From Actinomycetes bacterium (GTDB taxonomy: Bacteria; Actinomycetota; Coriobacteriia; Coriobacteriales; JAEZZM01), in the NCBI GenBank assembly GCA_023418575.1, contig JAEZZM010000039.1, forward strand, positions 1 through 37,485: a DNA stretch of 37,485 nt, given 5' to 3'. Below are positions 6,297-14,033 of this stretch, one piece after another. The notes beneath the pieces were generated by a model that saw only the letters and a program-made list of their open reading frames with translations, was not told the origin of the DNA and ran no database searches. The translations under genes and the position numbers were made by a program. Position 1 is the first letter of the stretch; each line of letters starts with the position of its first letter.

Positions 6297-9107
6297 GTGG
6301 ACGAAAAAGAACTCATTCAAACACAGATAAGGAGAAAAGAGCTCAAGCAAGGCCAAGGCCAGCTTAAGCTCTTTTTCTCATACTATTCAAAGTCAGGAGC
6401 CACCTCAGATATGTTGGGGGAGGCTCTTGAGCTTATGGAGTCGGGCTATACCTGCATTATTTCTTTAGTGCGCACCCCAGAAAAACTCCAGCTTTCACAA
6501 GAGATAAATAATGTTCCCTTTGATTTAGATTATCTACTTACAGAGCACCCTGACTTTGTGCTCATTGATGATATAGCCTGTACTAATACCCCAAGTTCAA
6601 GCAATAAATATCGCTGGCAGGATGTGCAGGATTTATTAGCTGCAGGTATAGATGTCTTTGCAACCATGCATGTGGGAAACCTCATGTCAGTTTCAGACCG
6701 TGTATCCCAAATCCTTTCTGTAGAACCAGAGCATCTTGTTCCAGATCTGGTATTTTATTCTTGTGACCAACTAGAGTTTGTAGATATTGACCCCAAAGAG
6801 CTCATTGAGCGTCATAAAAATCTTGGTATTTATGGTCCTTCCAGCCCAGACTTATCACAGCTAAAAGAGCTGCGTGCACTGGCACTTCACTGTGTGAGTG
6901 AGTATGCTTCACGTTCTTCTCGCAAAGAAGCAAAGCGTCGCCTCTTGCGTTCATTAGACGAGAAGGTCTTAGCGCTTATATATCTTGACGGTGCAGACGA
7001 GCTGGTAATTCACGAGGCGGCGCGCATAGCAGAGGCGCTTGACGCACCCCTAAAAGTGCTCCTTGTAGATAGAAGTCCAGATAACCTTTTAAGTTCGCAT
7101 GAAAAAAAGAAAAAAGAGACAGCTTTAAGTTCTCTGCATGAGCTTACAGAAAAGCTTTCAGGAGAGTTTATTGTGCTTAAGGGCGAGGATAGTCTAAGCA
7201 TCGCAGCTGATTATATTCAGGCGCAGGCAGTTACAGATGTGGTTTTAAGCCGCGCGCCCTTATCGGCAGCACGTAGAATGCTTTTGCCCCTTGTGTTACC
7301 TCGTGCCGATAAGATAGCGGCCTTGCTTCCTACGGTGCATATTCATAGTGTTCCTCAGTTGCTAAAAGTGAAAAAGTACCACCTAAGAGCTCCCATCTTA
7401 AGGCAGGCGGTTCTTAATCTGCGCTTTAAAGATCTGGTCTTCACCTTACTTACAGTTGCGGTGGCTACCATAATAGTCCAGCTCTTAAGCTCAGTTGGCT
7501 TTTCTTCTCAGACCTCCGTTCTTTTGTACGTGCTGGGAGCCGCTTTAGTGGCACGCTTTAGTCAAGGCTATTTACCTGGCGTGATTGCAAGCCTCCTGTC
7601 TATTGCCACTATGAGTTATTTCTTTGTGCGCCCTTACTATAGCTTTAGTGTTGAGCATAAGGCGCATTATGTAACCTTTTTGGTAATGATAGTTGTTTCT
7701 TTGATCATTACTACCTTAGCATCCAGGATGCAGCGTGACTCACAGCGAGCTCGTCTAAGGGAGCAACATACCCAGGTGCTTTATGAGCTCAATAAAAATC
7801 TGCTGCATACGCGTGGTATACAAGATGTTGTTTCAACTTCATTAGAAACCATAACTCGCCTCTTTGACAGGGCTGCTGTGATGTATCTAAAGGATCCCTT
7901 TATTGAGGGATCTGCAAAAGTGCGACCCGCCACAGGTGATATGGATGTGGCGCTCTTCTCAAGCAGCTTGGAAAAAGAGGCTGCAAAAAAAGCCTTAGAA
8001 AAGCAGCTTGAAACGGGTGCAGACAGCGATATTATGAGTATGGCAAGCGCTCATTATATTCCCATTAGTGCTGGTGAAGATAGCAAAAGCTGTTTAGCAG
8101 TCTTGGGTATATCAACGCGCAAAGCTCCTCTTAGTGAAGACGATAAAACCTTTATTTCTATGATCAGCAATCAAATTGCTTTGGCCTTTGAGCGTCAAAT
8201 TTTTATTGATGAGCATCGTTATGATCTGCAAAAAGCTGAGCTTAATGCGATAAAAACGCGCTTTGCTGAGGAGATTATTAAGCATGCAAGCCTCTCTTCT
8301 CGTTACGCTAATGAATTGAGCCGCAAGCTCATTGCCTTAAAGCTTGACAGCTCAAATCTGCATGATGCTCAAGCTGAAGAAGAGCAGGTGCAAGATACCT
8401 GTTCTCAATTAGCTCTAGCAGCAGTGCAAAGACAAGATGAAGATGTAAAGCTACAGTTACAGTCTGCTCAAGAGCAAGCAGAGCCATCTTGCCCTACAGT
8501 AGAATTGCTTTCACACCTCATAGCAGCAGAATCTCAGCGCGAGCATCGCTTTACTGAGGCTTTAAGTTTGGTCTTAACCCCATCTTTGGCAAATTATGAG
8601 TCGGTTGAACTGGCCTATCTTTTGAAAGCCGCGCAAGAAAAACTCAAAGGCGCTCAGCATGAGAGACAAAGCTCTTGTCCTTGTCTTATTAAGCTTGATT
8701 TAAGTGGCATAGAGTCAAAAGCCTTGGTAGAAAAACGCTTATTTATTAATTCTTTAGTGCTGCTTATGAAACACTTAAGCGGGCTTCTTATGCATGCTGA
8801 GGATAAGAAGGTCTTACAGGTGTCTTTGAGGCAAAACCCCAAAGGTAAAATTATTTCTTTTGCAACAGATAGTGGAGAAGAAGAGCTAGAACTTCTCAAC
8901 CTTATCTTTTCTGATAGCTATCTTCATAAGCGCGAGCAAGCTATATTTAAAGCCCCTTCACTCAAACGCTTAGATCGCAAGCTGTCTGCTCAAGATGAGC
9001 TTGATCTTATTTTGGCAACTGCGGGTCTTAGGGCTCACGGGGCTAAATTGCGTGCACGAAAGCGTTTGGGAGGCGGGCTTATCGTCACCATACAACTGCA
9101 TGAGTAA
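6297..9107 (+). CDS. KdpD-like multidomain membrane protein, probable pseudokinase
   Basis: 936 residues from GTG. The order matches KdpD: N-terminal KdpD domain (about 20-215, including NKYRWQDVQDLLAAGIDV), universal-stress-like domain (about 222-350), four-helix DUF4118 membrane domain (about 378-475), GAF-like domain (about 495-635), and a C-terminal kinase-like region. Key motifs are lost. Walker A GxxxxGKT reads SYYSKSGAT (Lys to Ala35). The phospho-acceptor box keeps His663 but reads IKHASLSSR instead of SHDLRTPL. The N-box reads INSLVLLMKH, with Leu822 where ATP-binding Asn should be. The G1 box is DSGEE, and the G2 glycines are missing (LDLILATAGL). A long insert (about 690-735) lies in the dimerisation region. 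Neither a kdpE-like regulator nor kdpFABC is present. It may act as a non-catalytic sensor, for example of a nucleotide through the stress domain. Confidence 0.85.
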   Translation: MDEKELIQTQIRRKELKQGQGQLKLFFSYYSKSGATSDMLGEALELMESGYTCIISLVRTPEKLQLSQEINNVPFDLDYLLTEHPDFVLIDDIACTNTPSSSNKYRWQDVQDLLAAGIDVFATMHVGNLMSVSDRVSQILSVEPEHLVPDLVFYSCDQLEFVDIDPKELIERHKNLGIYGPSSPDLSQLKELRALALHCVSEYASRSSRKEAKRRLLRSLDEKVLALIYLDGADELVIHEAARIAEALDAPLKVLLVDRSPDNLLSSHEKKKKETALSSLHELTEKLSGEFIVLKGEDSLSIAADYIQAQAVTDVVLSRAPLSAARRMLLPLVLPRADKIAALLPTVHIHSVPQLLKVKKYHLRAPILRQAVLNLRFKDLVFTLLTVAVATIIVQLLSSVGFSSQTSVLLYVLGAALVARFSQGYLPGVIASLLSIATMSYFFVRPYYSFSVEHKAHYVTFLVMIVVSLIITTLASRMQRDSQRARLREQHTQVLYELNKNLLHTRGIQDVVSTSLETITRLFDRAAVMYLKDPFIEGSAKVRPATGDMDVALFSSSLEKEAAKKALEKQLETGADSDIMSMASAHYIPISAGEDSKSCLAVLGISTRKAPLSEDDKTFISMISNQIALAFERQIFIDEHRYDLQKAELNAIKTRFAEEIIKHASLSSRYANELSRKLIALKLDSSNLHDAQAEEEQVQDTCSQLALAAVQRQDEDVKLQLQSAQEQAEPSCPTVELLSHLIAAESQREHRFTEALSLVLTPSLANYESVELAYLLKAAQEKLKGAQHERQSSCPCLIKLDLSGIESKALVEKRLFINSLVLLMKHLSGLLMHAEDKKVLQVSLRQNPKGKIISFATDSGEEELELLNLIFSDSYLHKREQAIFKAPSLKRLDRKLSAQDELDLILATAGLRAHGAKLRARKRLGGGLIVTIQLHE

Positions 9108-9120
9108 ACTGCATGAGTAA
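9095..9120. repeat. 13-bp tandem duplication covering the KdpD-like stop codon
   Basis: ACTGCATGAGTAA occurs twice in tandem. The first copy contains the last codons and TAA stop of the KdpD-like gene. Related GCATGAGTAAATG words recur at 9111-9123 and about 9157-9168, before yigZ. Confidence 0.9.
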
Positions 9121-9177
9121 ATGCATAAATGGCTTAAGTAAAACGGTATGAATGGCATGAGTAAATGGTGAGAGATC

Positions 9178-9876
9178 GTGAAGACTAGGCAAACTAAGCA
9201 AGCTATGCAGCATATGCAAGCTGCGCAGGGCTCTGGGGTGCAAGAGCAGGCTTATAGAAGCATTGCTCAGACCTCTAGTGCAGAAATAGAAGAAAAGAAA
9301 TCTCGCTTTATTGCTCACGCCGCGCCGGTATGTACAGAAGAAGAGGCTCTAGCCTTTTTGCAAGAGCTTAAAAAAGAACATCCCAGTGCACGCCATCATG
9401 TGTATGCCTATGTTTTAAGGAAAGATCAGCGTAGCCGATATAGCGATGATGGGGAGCCTCAAAAAACCGCAGGTCTACCTGTTTTAGATCTCATTAAAGC
9501 ACGTGGTTTATCAGATATTATCATAGTAGTTATCAGGTATTTTGGCGGTACGCTTTTGGGAACGGGAGGGCTTATTAGAGCCTACAGCCTAGCTGCTTCT
9601 CAAGCTCTTGCTGCAGCAGAGATAGTGGACTATCAACTGTGTCAGGATCTAATCCTTCATCTGCCGTATAACTATTATGATCAGCTTGTTTTTCTAGCTG
9701 GAAAACATAATGCAGAGCTTATCTCTACCACCTATGGGCAAGAGGTTGAACTGCAGCTACGTTTTTTAGCCGGGGAAGAACAAAAGCTTTTGTGTGAGTT
9801 AGAAGAGCTTTTTAAGGGCGATAAACCCTGGCGCCTAACTGAGTGCTCATATAAGCTGTTCAAGGCCGCGGGTTAA
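9178..9876 (+). CDS. yigZ: YigZ/IMPACT-family protein
   Basis: 232 residues from GTG 9178, supported by GGTGA at 9167-9171 (six-base spacing). The family core begins near residue 35 with EIEEKKSRFIA, followed by HHVYAYVL, SDDGEPQKTAGLPVL and VVIRYFGGTLLGTGGLIRAY, the conserved IMPACT/YigZ blocks, and a short C-terminal ferredoxin-like domain. The first 30 or so residues (Gln/Ala-rich) are longer than in typical members of about 205-215 residues, so a later start is possible. Bacterial YigZ has no established biochemical role; eukaryotic IMPACT regulates the translation kinase GCN2. It lies 18 bases before the M20 peptidase and likely shares its transcript. Confidence 0.9.
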   Translation: MKTRQTKQAMQHMQAAQGSGVQEQAYRSIAQTSSAEIEEKKSRFIAHAAPVCTEEEALAFLQELKKEHPSARHHVYAYVLRKDQRSRYSDDGEPQKTAGLPVLDLIKARGLSDIIIVVIRYFGGTLLGTGGLIRAYSLAASQALAAAEIVDYQLCQDLILHLPYNYYDQLVFLAGKHNAELISTTYGQEVELQLRFLAGEEQKLLCELEELFKGDKPWRLTECSYKLFKAAG

Positions 9877-9894
9877 TAAGGAGACTTGGCTAAG

Positions 9895-11088
9895 ATGACT
9901 AAGCATGATGGACATAATGAACAGCTAACTAAGCTTGAGCAGCTGCTTGTTGACTTGGTAGAGATTCCCAGCATAAACCCACCAGGAAAAGAAGCCGCAG
10001 TGGCAGACTACTTAGAAGATTATTTACGTAAGGCAGGTTTAGCAGTAAGGCGCAAAGCCAGCGGGCTTGAGGGCAGGGATTCGCTGGTGGCAACTCTTTT
10101 ATCTGATGCAGAGCCTTCAGCAGAAGAAAGATCGCGGGGCGGAATCATTTTTACGGGTCACATGGATGTGGTTCCCGTATCAACTAAAGAACGCCTGCGT
10201 TGGAATAGCGATCCTTTTAAGGCTCATGTGGATAAGGATTATATCTATGCACGCGGCGCCTGTGATATGAAGTCGGGTTTGGCGGCGGCTTGCCAGGCCC
10301 TTTGTGACCTTGCTTACCAGGGATTTAAGCCAAAGCGTGATATTGCCTTAGTTATTACGGCAGATGAGGAAGACTCAATGATGGGTTCTCGTTCTTTTGC
10401 TGACGATAAGGAACTGGCACATTTTGACTCGGTGGTGGTTTGTGAGCCAACCAATCTGCAGCTTTGCAGCAAATCACGCGGGCGTACCTATGGGCTTTTG
10501 CAGGTTGAAGGTCAGACTGCCCATGGATCCAGGCCTGGATCAGGCTGTAATGCGCTTCTTGTGGCACATGAATTTATAACAGAGATGATGAAGCTTGATT
10601 TTAGCGCTTATGATAATAGCTATGGGCAGAGTTTTTTGCGTCCTTTGGGGATTCAGGCTGGTGTTGATCCTTGGGTAGTCCCTGATCAATGTACGCTTAA
10701 GCTGGATGCTCGTCTTACCCTAGGTCATGATCCTAAAGATATTTGGGAAAAGCTAGAGCAGATACGCCAGTCACTTGAGCAGCGCTATCTTGAACAAGGA
10801 GCTCAGCTTAGTTTGCAGGTGCTTGACGCGCGAGAGCCTTGGGAGACACAAGACTGCAGGCTACTGCGCTCCTGTAAAGGTATTATGCAAGAGATGAATT
10901 TAAGCACCCATGAGCTCTGCTTCACGGGAACTACAGATGGCACACCTTTAAGAAGAGCTGGTAGAGACGTTGTTATTATAGGTCCTGGAGATCTTTCTTG
11001 TGCACATCAAGAAAATGAACGAGTTTCTCGCAAGCAATTGGCACAAGCATATCAGCTTTACCATTCTCTTATGGGCAGCTGGGTTTAG
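9895..11088 (+). CDS. M20-family metallohydrolase (ArgE/DapE-like)
   Basis: 397 residues from ATG 9895; AAGGAG at 9878-9883 is eleven bases upstream, whereas an in-frame TTG at 9886 is only two bases from it. Zinc-site blocks are in order: FTGHMDVVP (His89, Asp91 of the catalytic face), ARGACDMKSG (bridging Asp124), TADEE (Glu158 as general base, Glu159 as ligand), CEPTN (Glu184) and a final histidine in AHQENERVS near residue 380. A lid/dimerisation domain lies between about 185 and 300. Family members remove acyl groups from amino acids or cut dipeptides, as in ArgE (acetylornithine) or DapE (succinyl-diaminopimelate). No arginine or lysine genes are adjacent, so the substrate stays open. 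Confidence 0.88.
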   Translation: MTKHDGHNEQLTKLEQLLVDLVEIPSINPPGKEAAVADYLEDYLRKAGLAVRRKASGLEGRDSLVATLLSDAEPSAEERSRGGIIFTGHMDVVPVSTKERLRWNSDPFKAHVDKDYIYARGACDMKSGLAAACQALCDLAYQGFKPKRDIALVITADEEDSMMGSRSFADDKELAHFDSVVVCEPTNLQLCSKSRGRTYGLLQVEGQTAHGSRPGSGCNALLVAHEFITEMMKLDFSAYDNSYGQSFLRPLGIQAGVDPWVVPDQCTLKLDARLTLGHDPKDIWEKLEQIRQSLEQRYLEQGAQLSLQVLDAREPWETQDCRLLRSCKGIMQEMNLSTHELCFTGTTDGTPLRRAGRDVVIIGPGDLSCAHQENERVSRKQLAQAYQLYHSLMGSWV

Positions 11089-11091
11089 AAG

Positions 11092-11118
11092 AGTGCAGGA
11101 CTTAGCTTGCCCTGCACT
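11092..11118 (+). terminator. Hairpin after the M20 gene, possible weak terminator
   Basis: AGTGCAGG (11092-11099) pairs with CCTGCACT (11111-11118), four bases after the stop codon. It is followed only by TCTCTT, so termination would be weak. Confidence 0.4.
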
Positions 11119-11126
11119 TCTCTTAC

Positions 11127-11156
11127 AAACAAGGAGTTAAATAAACAAGGAGTTAA
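11127..11156. repeat. Two copies of a 14-bp direct repeat containing AAGGAG
   Basis: AAACAAGGAGTTAA occurs at 11127-11140 and 11143-11156, two bases apart. Each copy looks like a ribosome binding site but no gene follows on this strand. Confidence 0.85.
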
Positions 11157-11189
11157 GTTAGGAGTAAGACCTTAGGGCTAGCCCAAAAC

Positions 11190-11210
11190 TTATCATTAAG
11201 GCCATGATAA
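11190..11210 (-). terminator. Inverted repeat downstream of the FKBP gene, weak terminator candidate
   Basis: TTATCAT (11190-11196) and ATGATAA (11204-11210) form a 7-bp AT-rich stem. On the minus strand it is followed by GTTTTGG and lies about 30 bases past the FKBP stop. Its stability is low. Confidence 0.35.
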
Positions 11211-11240
11211 TAAAGCTAAAAGCAGTATAGAGGCTCTAGT

Positions 11241-11669
11241 TTAGAGTTCTTCTCTCTCAAGAAGGCTAATCTCAAAATTGAGCACCTTGCCTGCCATTTC
11301 ATGGTTGAAATCAAAAAAGACCTTATCGTCTTCAATTTTCAAAACTTTTGCAGGAATAGGGTAGCCTTCTGGACTTTGAAGATAAATGCTTTGTCCCACA
11401 GGTAGTTGATCACAATTAGGAATCATGCTGCAGGGATAGGATTGAACAAGTTCTTCTTGGTATTCTCCATAAGCTTCAGCAGGTTCAAGGCGGACCTTTG
11501 TGCTTTGACCTGGTTCTAAGGAGGCAACCGCCTTATCAAAGCCGGGCACTACCTGGCCGGCACCCTGGGTAAATTCCAGGGCTTCATTTCTGTCATGACT
11601 GCTATCAAAAACACTGCCATCATCAAAGCTACCAGTGTAGTGAACTTTAACCTTGTACTGCTTTGACAC
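11241..11669 (-). CDS. FKBP-type peptidyl-prolyl isomerase, SlyD-like
   Basis: 142 residues from the GTG at the complement of 11667-11669, preferred because GGGAG lies five bases upstream; an ATG four codons earlier (11681) has no clear binding site. The FKBP fold is evident: KVKVHYTGSFDDGSVFDSS at the start, then GAGQVVPGFDKAVASLEPGQ. A long insert-in-flap segment, EAYGEYQEELVQSYPCSMIP to FDFNHEMAGKVLNFEI, is the SlyD-type chaperone domain. It should speed cis-trans isomerisation of prolyl bonds and hold folding intermediates in the cytoplasm. Unlike E. coli SlyD, it has no histidine-rich metal-binding tail, and ends shortly after the core. It is divergent from katA, separated by a long spacer. 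Confidence 0.9.
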   Translation of the reverse strand: MSKQYKVKVHYTGSFDDGSVFDSSHDRNEALEFTQGAGQVVPGFDKAVASLEPGQSTKVRLEPAEAYGEYQEELVQSYPCSMIPNCDQLPVGQSIYLQSPEGYPIPAKVLKIEDDKVFFDFNHEMAGKVLNFEISLLEREEL

Positions 11670-11820
11670 CTGTACTCCCATCTATGATCTTGCCTAAGTG
11701 CTCAAGTGCATAAATGTGTAAGCACTTAAAGCGGGCAAGTTCTTGAGCATAATGCTTCAAAATTTATCTGACCTATATGTCCTACCCCAATACCTTAATT
11801 TAAAGCAGAGTGTTTGAAAT

Positions 11821-11880
11821 CAGGGCTTATTAAAATTGGGAGTTCTAAAGTCGGAGCTTTTAAACTTGGAGCTATTAAAG
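11821..11880. repeat. Four degenerate 15-bp tandem repeat units
   Basis: Consecutive units CAGGGCTTATTAAAA, TTGGGAGTTCTAAAG, TCGGAGCTTTTAAAC and TTGGAGCTATTAAAG share the pattern TYGGAGYTNTTAAAG. The divergence suggests an old duplication. Confidence 0.75.
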
Positions 11881-12013
11881 TAGAAGGAAAGTAGAAGGCT
11901 AAAGCCGGAGGTAAAAGCGGCGCGCAAGTGAAAGCAGTGCGCTACAGGATGGATGTTTGACAGATCACAGGAGGCGTGAATAACTTGTATCCATCATGTG
12001 AATATTGCTAATT

Positions 12014-12028
12014 TGAGAATTTTTCTCA
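12014..12028. promoter_or_regulatory. Fur/PerR-like operator upstream of katA
   Basis: TGAGAATTTTTCTCA is a 15-bp dyad of the 7-1-7 type. It matches the general Fur-family pattern TGATAATNATTATCA at 10-12 of 14 informative positions, depending on the base allowed. A -10-like TATATAGT follows at 12049-12056, so the dyad overlaps the -35 area, where a peroxide- or iron-sensing repressor would block katA. This is inference; no perR or fur lies in the window. Confidence 0.5.
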
Positions 12029-12141
12029 TTTTTATCAACAGAAGAGGGTATATAGTTAAAACTGTACTAACTAGAATTATTGGAATTAAATATTGGGATT
12101 TAAGGTGCTTGCCTTAAAACAAGGAGAGATTAGAGGAGAGT

Positions 12142-13731
12142 ATGGAAAAAGAGATTACATCAAAAAATGATCGTGTAGCAGCTAATCCTCAGTTGACCAT
12201 GGCAAATGGCGCTCCTGTTGCTAACAATCAAGATGTAATGACCGCTGGTGCACGCGGTCCTATGATGCTTCAAGACACCTGGTTTTTGGAGAAGCTTGCA
12301 CATTTTGATCGTGAGGTAATTCCAGAGCGTCGTATGCATGCAAAGGGTTCTGGTGCACATGGTAAGTTTGTTTGCACCGCAGATCTTTCAGATCTTACCT
12401 ATGCTGCTCCCTTTAGTGAGAAGGGTAAGGAAACTGAGATCTTTATTCGTTTCTCAACCGTAGCTGGTGAGCGCGGTGCTGCTGATGCAGAGCGTGATAT
12501 TCGCGGTTTTGCTATCAAGTTCTATACTGAGGATGGTAACTGGGATTTAGTAGGTAACAACACACCTGTGTTCTTCCTGCGTGATCCTTTGCGCTTTACT
12601 GATCTTAACCATGCAGTTAAGCGTGATCCTCGTACCAATATGCGTTCAGCAAATACCAACTGGGATTTCTGGACTGGTCAGCCTGAGGCCCTTCACCAGG
12701 TTACTATCACCATGTCTGATCGTGGTCTCCCCCGTACTTATCGTCATATGGATGGTTTCTCAAGCCATGCTTACTCAATGATTAATAAAGAGGGTCAGCG
12801 CGTTTGGGTTAAGTACCACTTCAAGACAGAACAGGGTATTGAGAACTTAACTGATGCCGAGGCAGAGGTATTAGTAGGTAAGGATCGTGAGTCACATCAG
12901 CGCGATCTTTATGAGGCAATTGAGCGCGGTGAGTTCCCACGCTGGAAGGCTTATGTTCAGGTTATGACTGAAGAGCAGGCTAACAATATGCCTTATAACC
13001 CATTTGACCTTACCAAGGTTTGGTATCATGATGAGTTCCCTCTGCGTGAAATTGGTTGGTTTGAGCTTAACCGTAACCCAGAAAACTACTTTGCAGAGGT
13101 AGAGCAGGCAGCATTTAATCCTGCAAATATCATTCCTGGTCTTGGCTATTCACCAGATAAGATGCTTCAGGGTCGTCTCTTCTCATATGGTGATGCTCAG
13201 CGCTATCGTCTTGGTGTAAACCATATGCTCATCCCTATCAACTATCCACGCAACGCTAAGAACTTCCATCCTTATCATCGTGATGGCTTTATGCGTACTG
13301 ATGGCAACTTGGGATCAGAGCTTCACTATGTTCCCAATAGCTACGGTGGTTGGACTGAGACCCCAGAGGTTTCCATGCCTGTAGAAAAGGTATATGGTGA
13401 CATTGACCGCTGGTGTGCACGTGAAGATGACAATGATTATTACACCCAGCCTGGTAAGCTCTTCCGCATCATGAATGATGAGCAAAAGCAGGCACTCTTT
13501 GACAACACTGCAGCTTGCATGGGTGACGCAGAGGAATTCATTAAGCTTCGCCACATTGAGCACTGCTACTATGCAGATCATGACTATGGTCGCGGTGTTG
13601 CTAAGGCTTGCGGTCTTGAGGATAAGGCCGATTGGGCTCTCTTCGATAAGAAAGAAGCTGAAGGCATCAAGGGCGCCGAGGGCGATCTTCATCAAAAGAT
13701 TGTAGAGCAAGGCAATAAGGCTCTGCGCTAA
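12142..13731 (+). CDS. katA: Heme catalase, monofunctional
   Basis: 529 residues; ATG preceded by GAGGAG at 12133-12138. It converts hydrogen peroxide to water and oxygen in the cytoplasm. Catalytic residues are in place: distal His66 in RRMHAKGSGAHG, Asn139 in LVGNNTPVFF, and the proximal heme ligand Tyr349 in RLFSYGDAQRYRLG. RFSTVAGERGAADAERDIRGF is the other family block. Length and order match small-subunit catalases, which bind four hemes per tetramer, so the host must make or acquire heme; the HemN-like gene at 447 could relate to this but is not linked in an operon. A Fur/PerR-like dyad lies upstream, and a strong terminator makes the gene monocistronic. Confidence 0.97.
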   Translation: MEKEITSKNDRVAANPQLTMANGAPVANNQDVMTAGARGPMMLQDTWFLEKLAHFDREVIPERRMHAKGSGAHGKFVCTADLSDLTYAAPFSEKGKETEIFIRFSTVAGERGAADAERDIRGFAIKFYTEDGNWDLVGNNTPVFFLRDPLRFTDLNHAVKRDPRTNMRSANTNWDFWTGQPEALHQVTITMSDRGLPRTYRHMDGFSSHAYSMINKEGQRVWVKYHFKTEQGIENLTDAEAEVLVGKDRESHQRDLYEAIERGEFPRWKAYVQVMTEEQANNMPYNPFDLTKVWYHDEFPLREIGWFELNRNPENYFAEVEQAAFNPANIIPGLGYSPDKMLQGRLFSYGDAQRYRLGVNHMLIPINYPRNAKNFHPYHRDGFMRTDGNLGSELHYVPNSYGGWTETPEVSMPVEKVYGDIDRWCAREDDNDYYTQPGKLFRIMNDEQKQALFDNTAACMGDAEEFIKLRHIEHCYYADHDYGRGVAKACGLEDKADWALFDKKEAEGIKGAEGDLHQKIVEQGNKALR

Positions 13732-13769
13732 GCTTTAGCTGCTTAGGTATTAGAAATTCTTATAAGATC

Positions 13770-13806
13770 AAGGGTTCTGGCTCTTTTTGAGCTAGAACCC
13801 TTTTTT
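13770..13806 (+). terminator. Rho-independent terminator after katA
   Basis: A 14-bp stem (13770-13783 with 13789-13802, one mismatch) with loop TTTTT is followed by TTTTTT. Confidence 0.92.
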
Positions 13807-13897
13807 ATACAACTATGTGTTAGTACGATGGTGCAAAAGTATCAAAATAGTGACAAGCTCTCTGGTCTATAGTATTGCCCTTTAAGGAGGACTAAAA

Positions 13898-13948
13898 TTG
13901 TCTCCTTATCACTTTAACAGCTGTAAATTCATCTTGCTTAATAGATAG
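13898..13948 (+). CDS. Possible 16-codon leader peptide upstream of kup
   Basis: A strong AAGGAGG at 13884-13890 is seven bases from a TTG that opens a 16-codon frame ending in TAG at 13946-13948, in the kup leader and 86 bases before its ATG. The same AAGGAG also pairs with CTCCTTA at 13901-13907, so the site could be masked by a hairpin. There is no sequence support beyond the binding site; it may be accidental. Confidence 0.2.
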   Translation: MSPYHFNSCKFILLNR

Positions 13949-14033
13949 ATTTATACAGCTTATGGCCCAAATTTTGATAAAAGATAGTTCACGTTTTTAT
14001 CGATAAACCAGGGCCGCTTTAGATAGGAGAGCT

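Larger units (their letters stand above)
11682..12141. other. Intergenic region between the FKBP gene and katA
   Basis: About 460 bases with no gene. It contains four degenerate 15-bp tandem units (11821-11880) and a Fur-family-like box (12014-12028) with a TATATAGT element behind it. The remainder is AT-rich without recognisable structure. Confidence 0.7.

Noticed and set aside
13315..13710. 131-codon frame opposite katA
   Set aside because: It is the shadow of a strongly conserved catalase reading frame.
13807..14033. c-di-AMP (ydaO-type) riboswitch before kup
   Set aside because: Such elements are common before potassium transporters, but I could not find the conserved GACGGAGGA-like core or closing motif.
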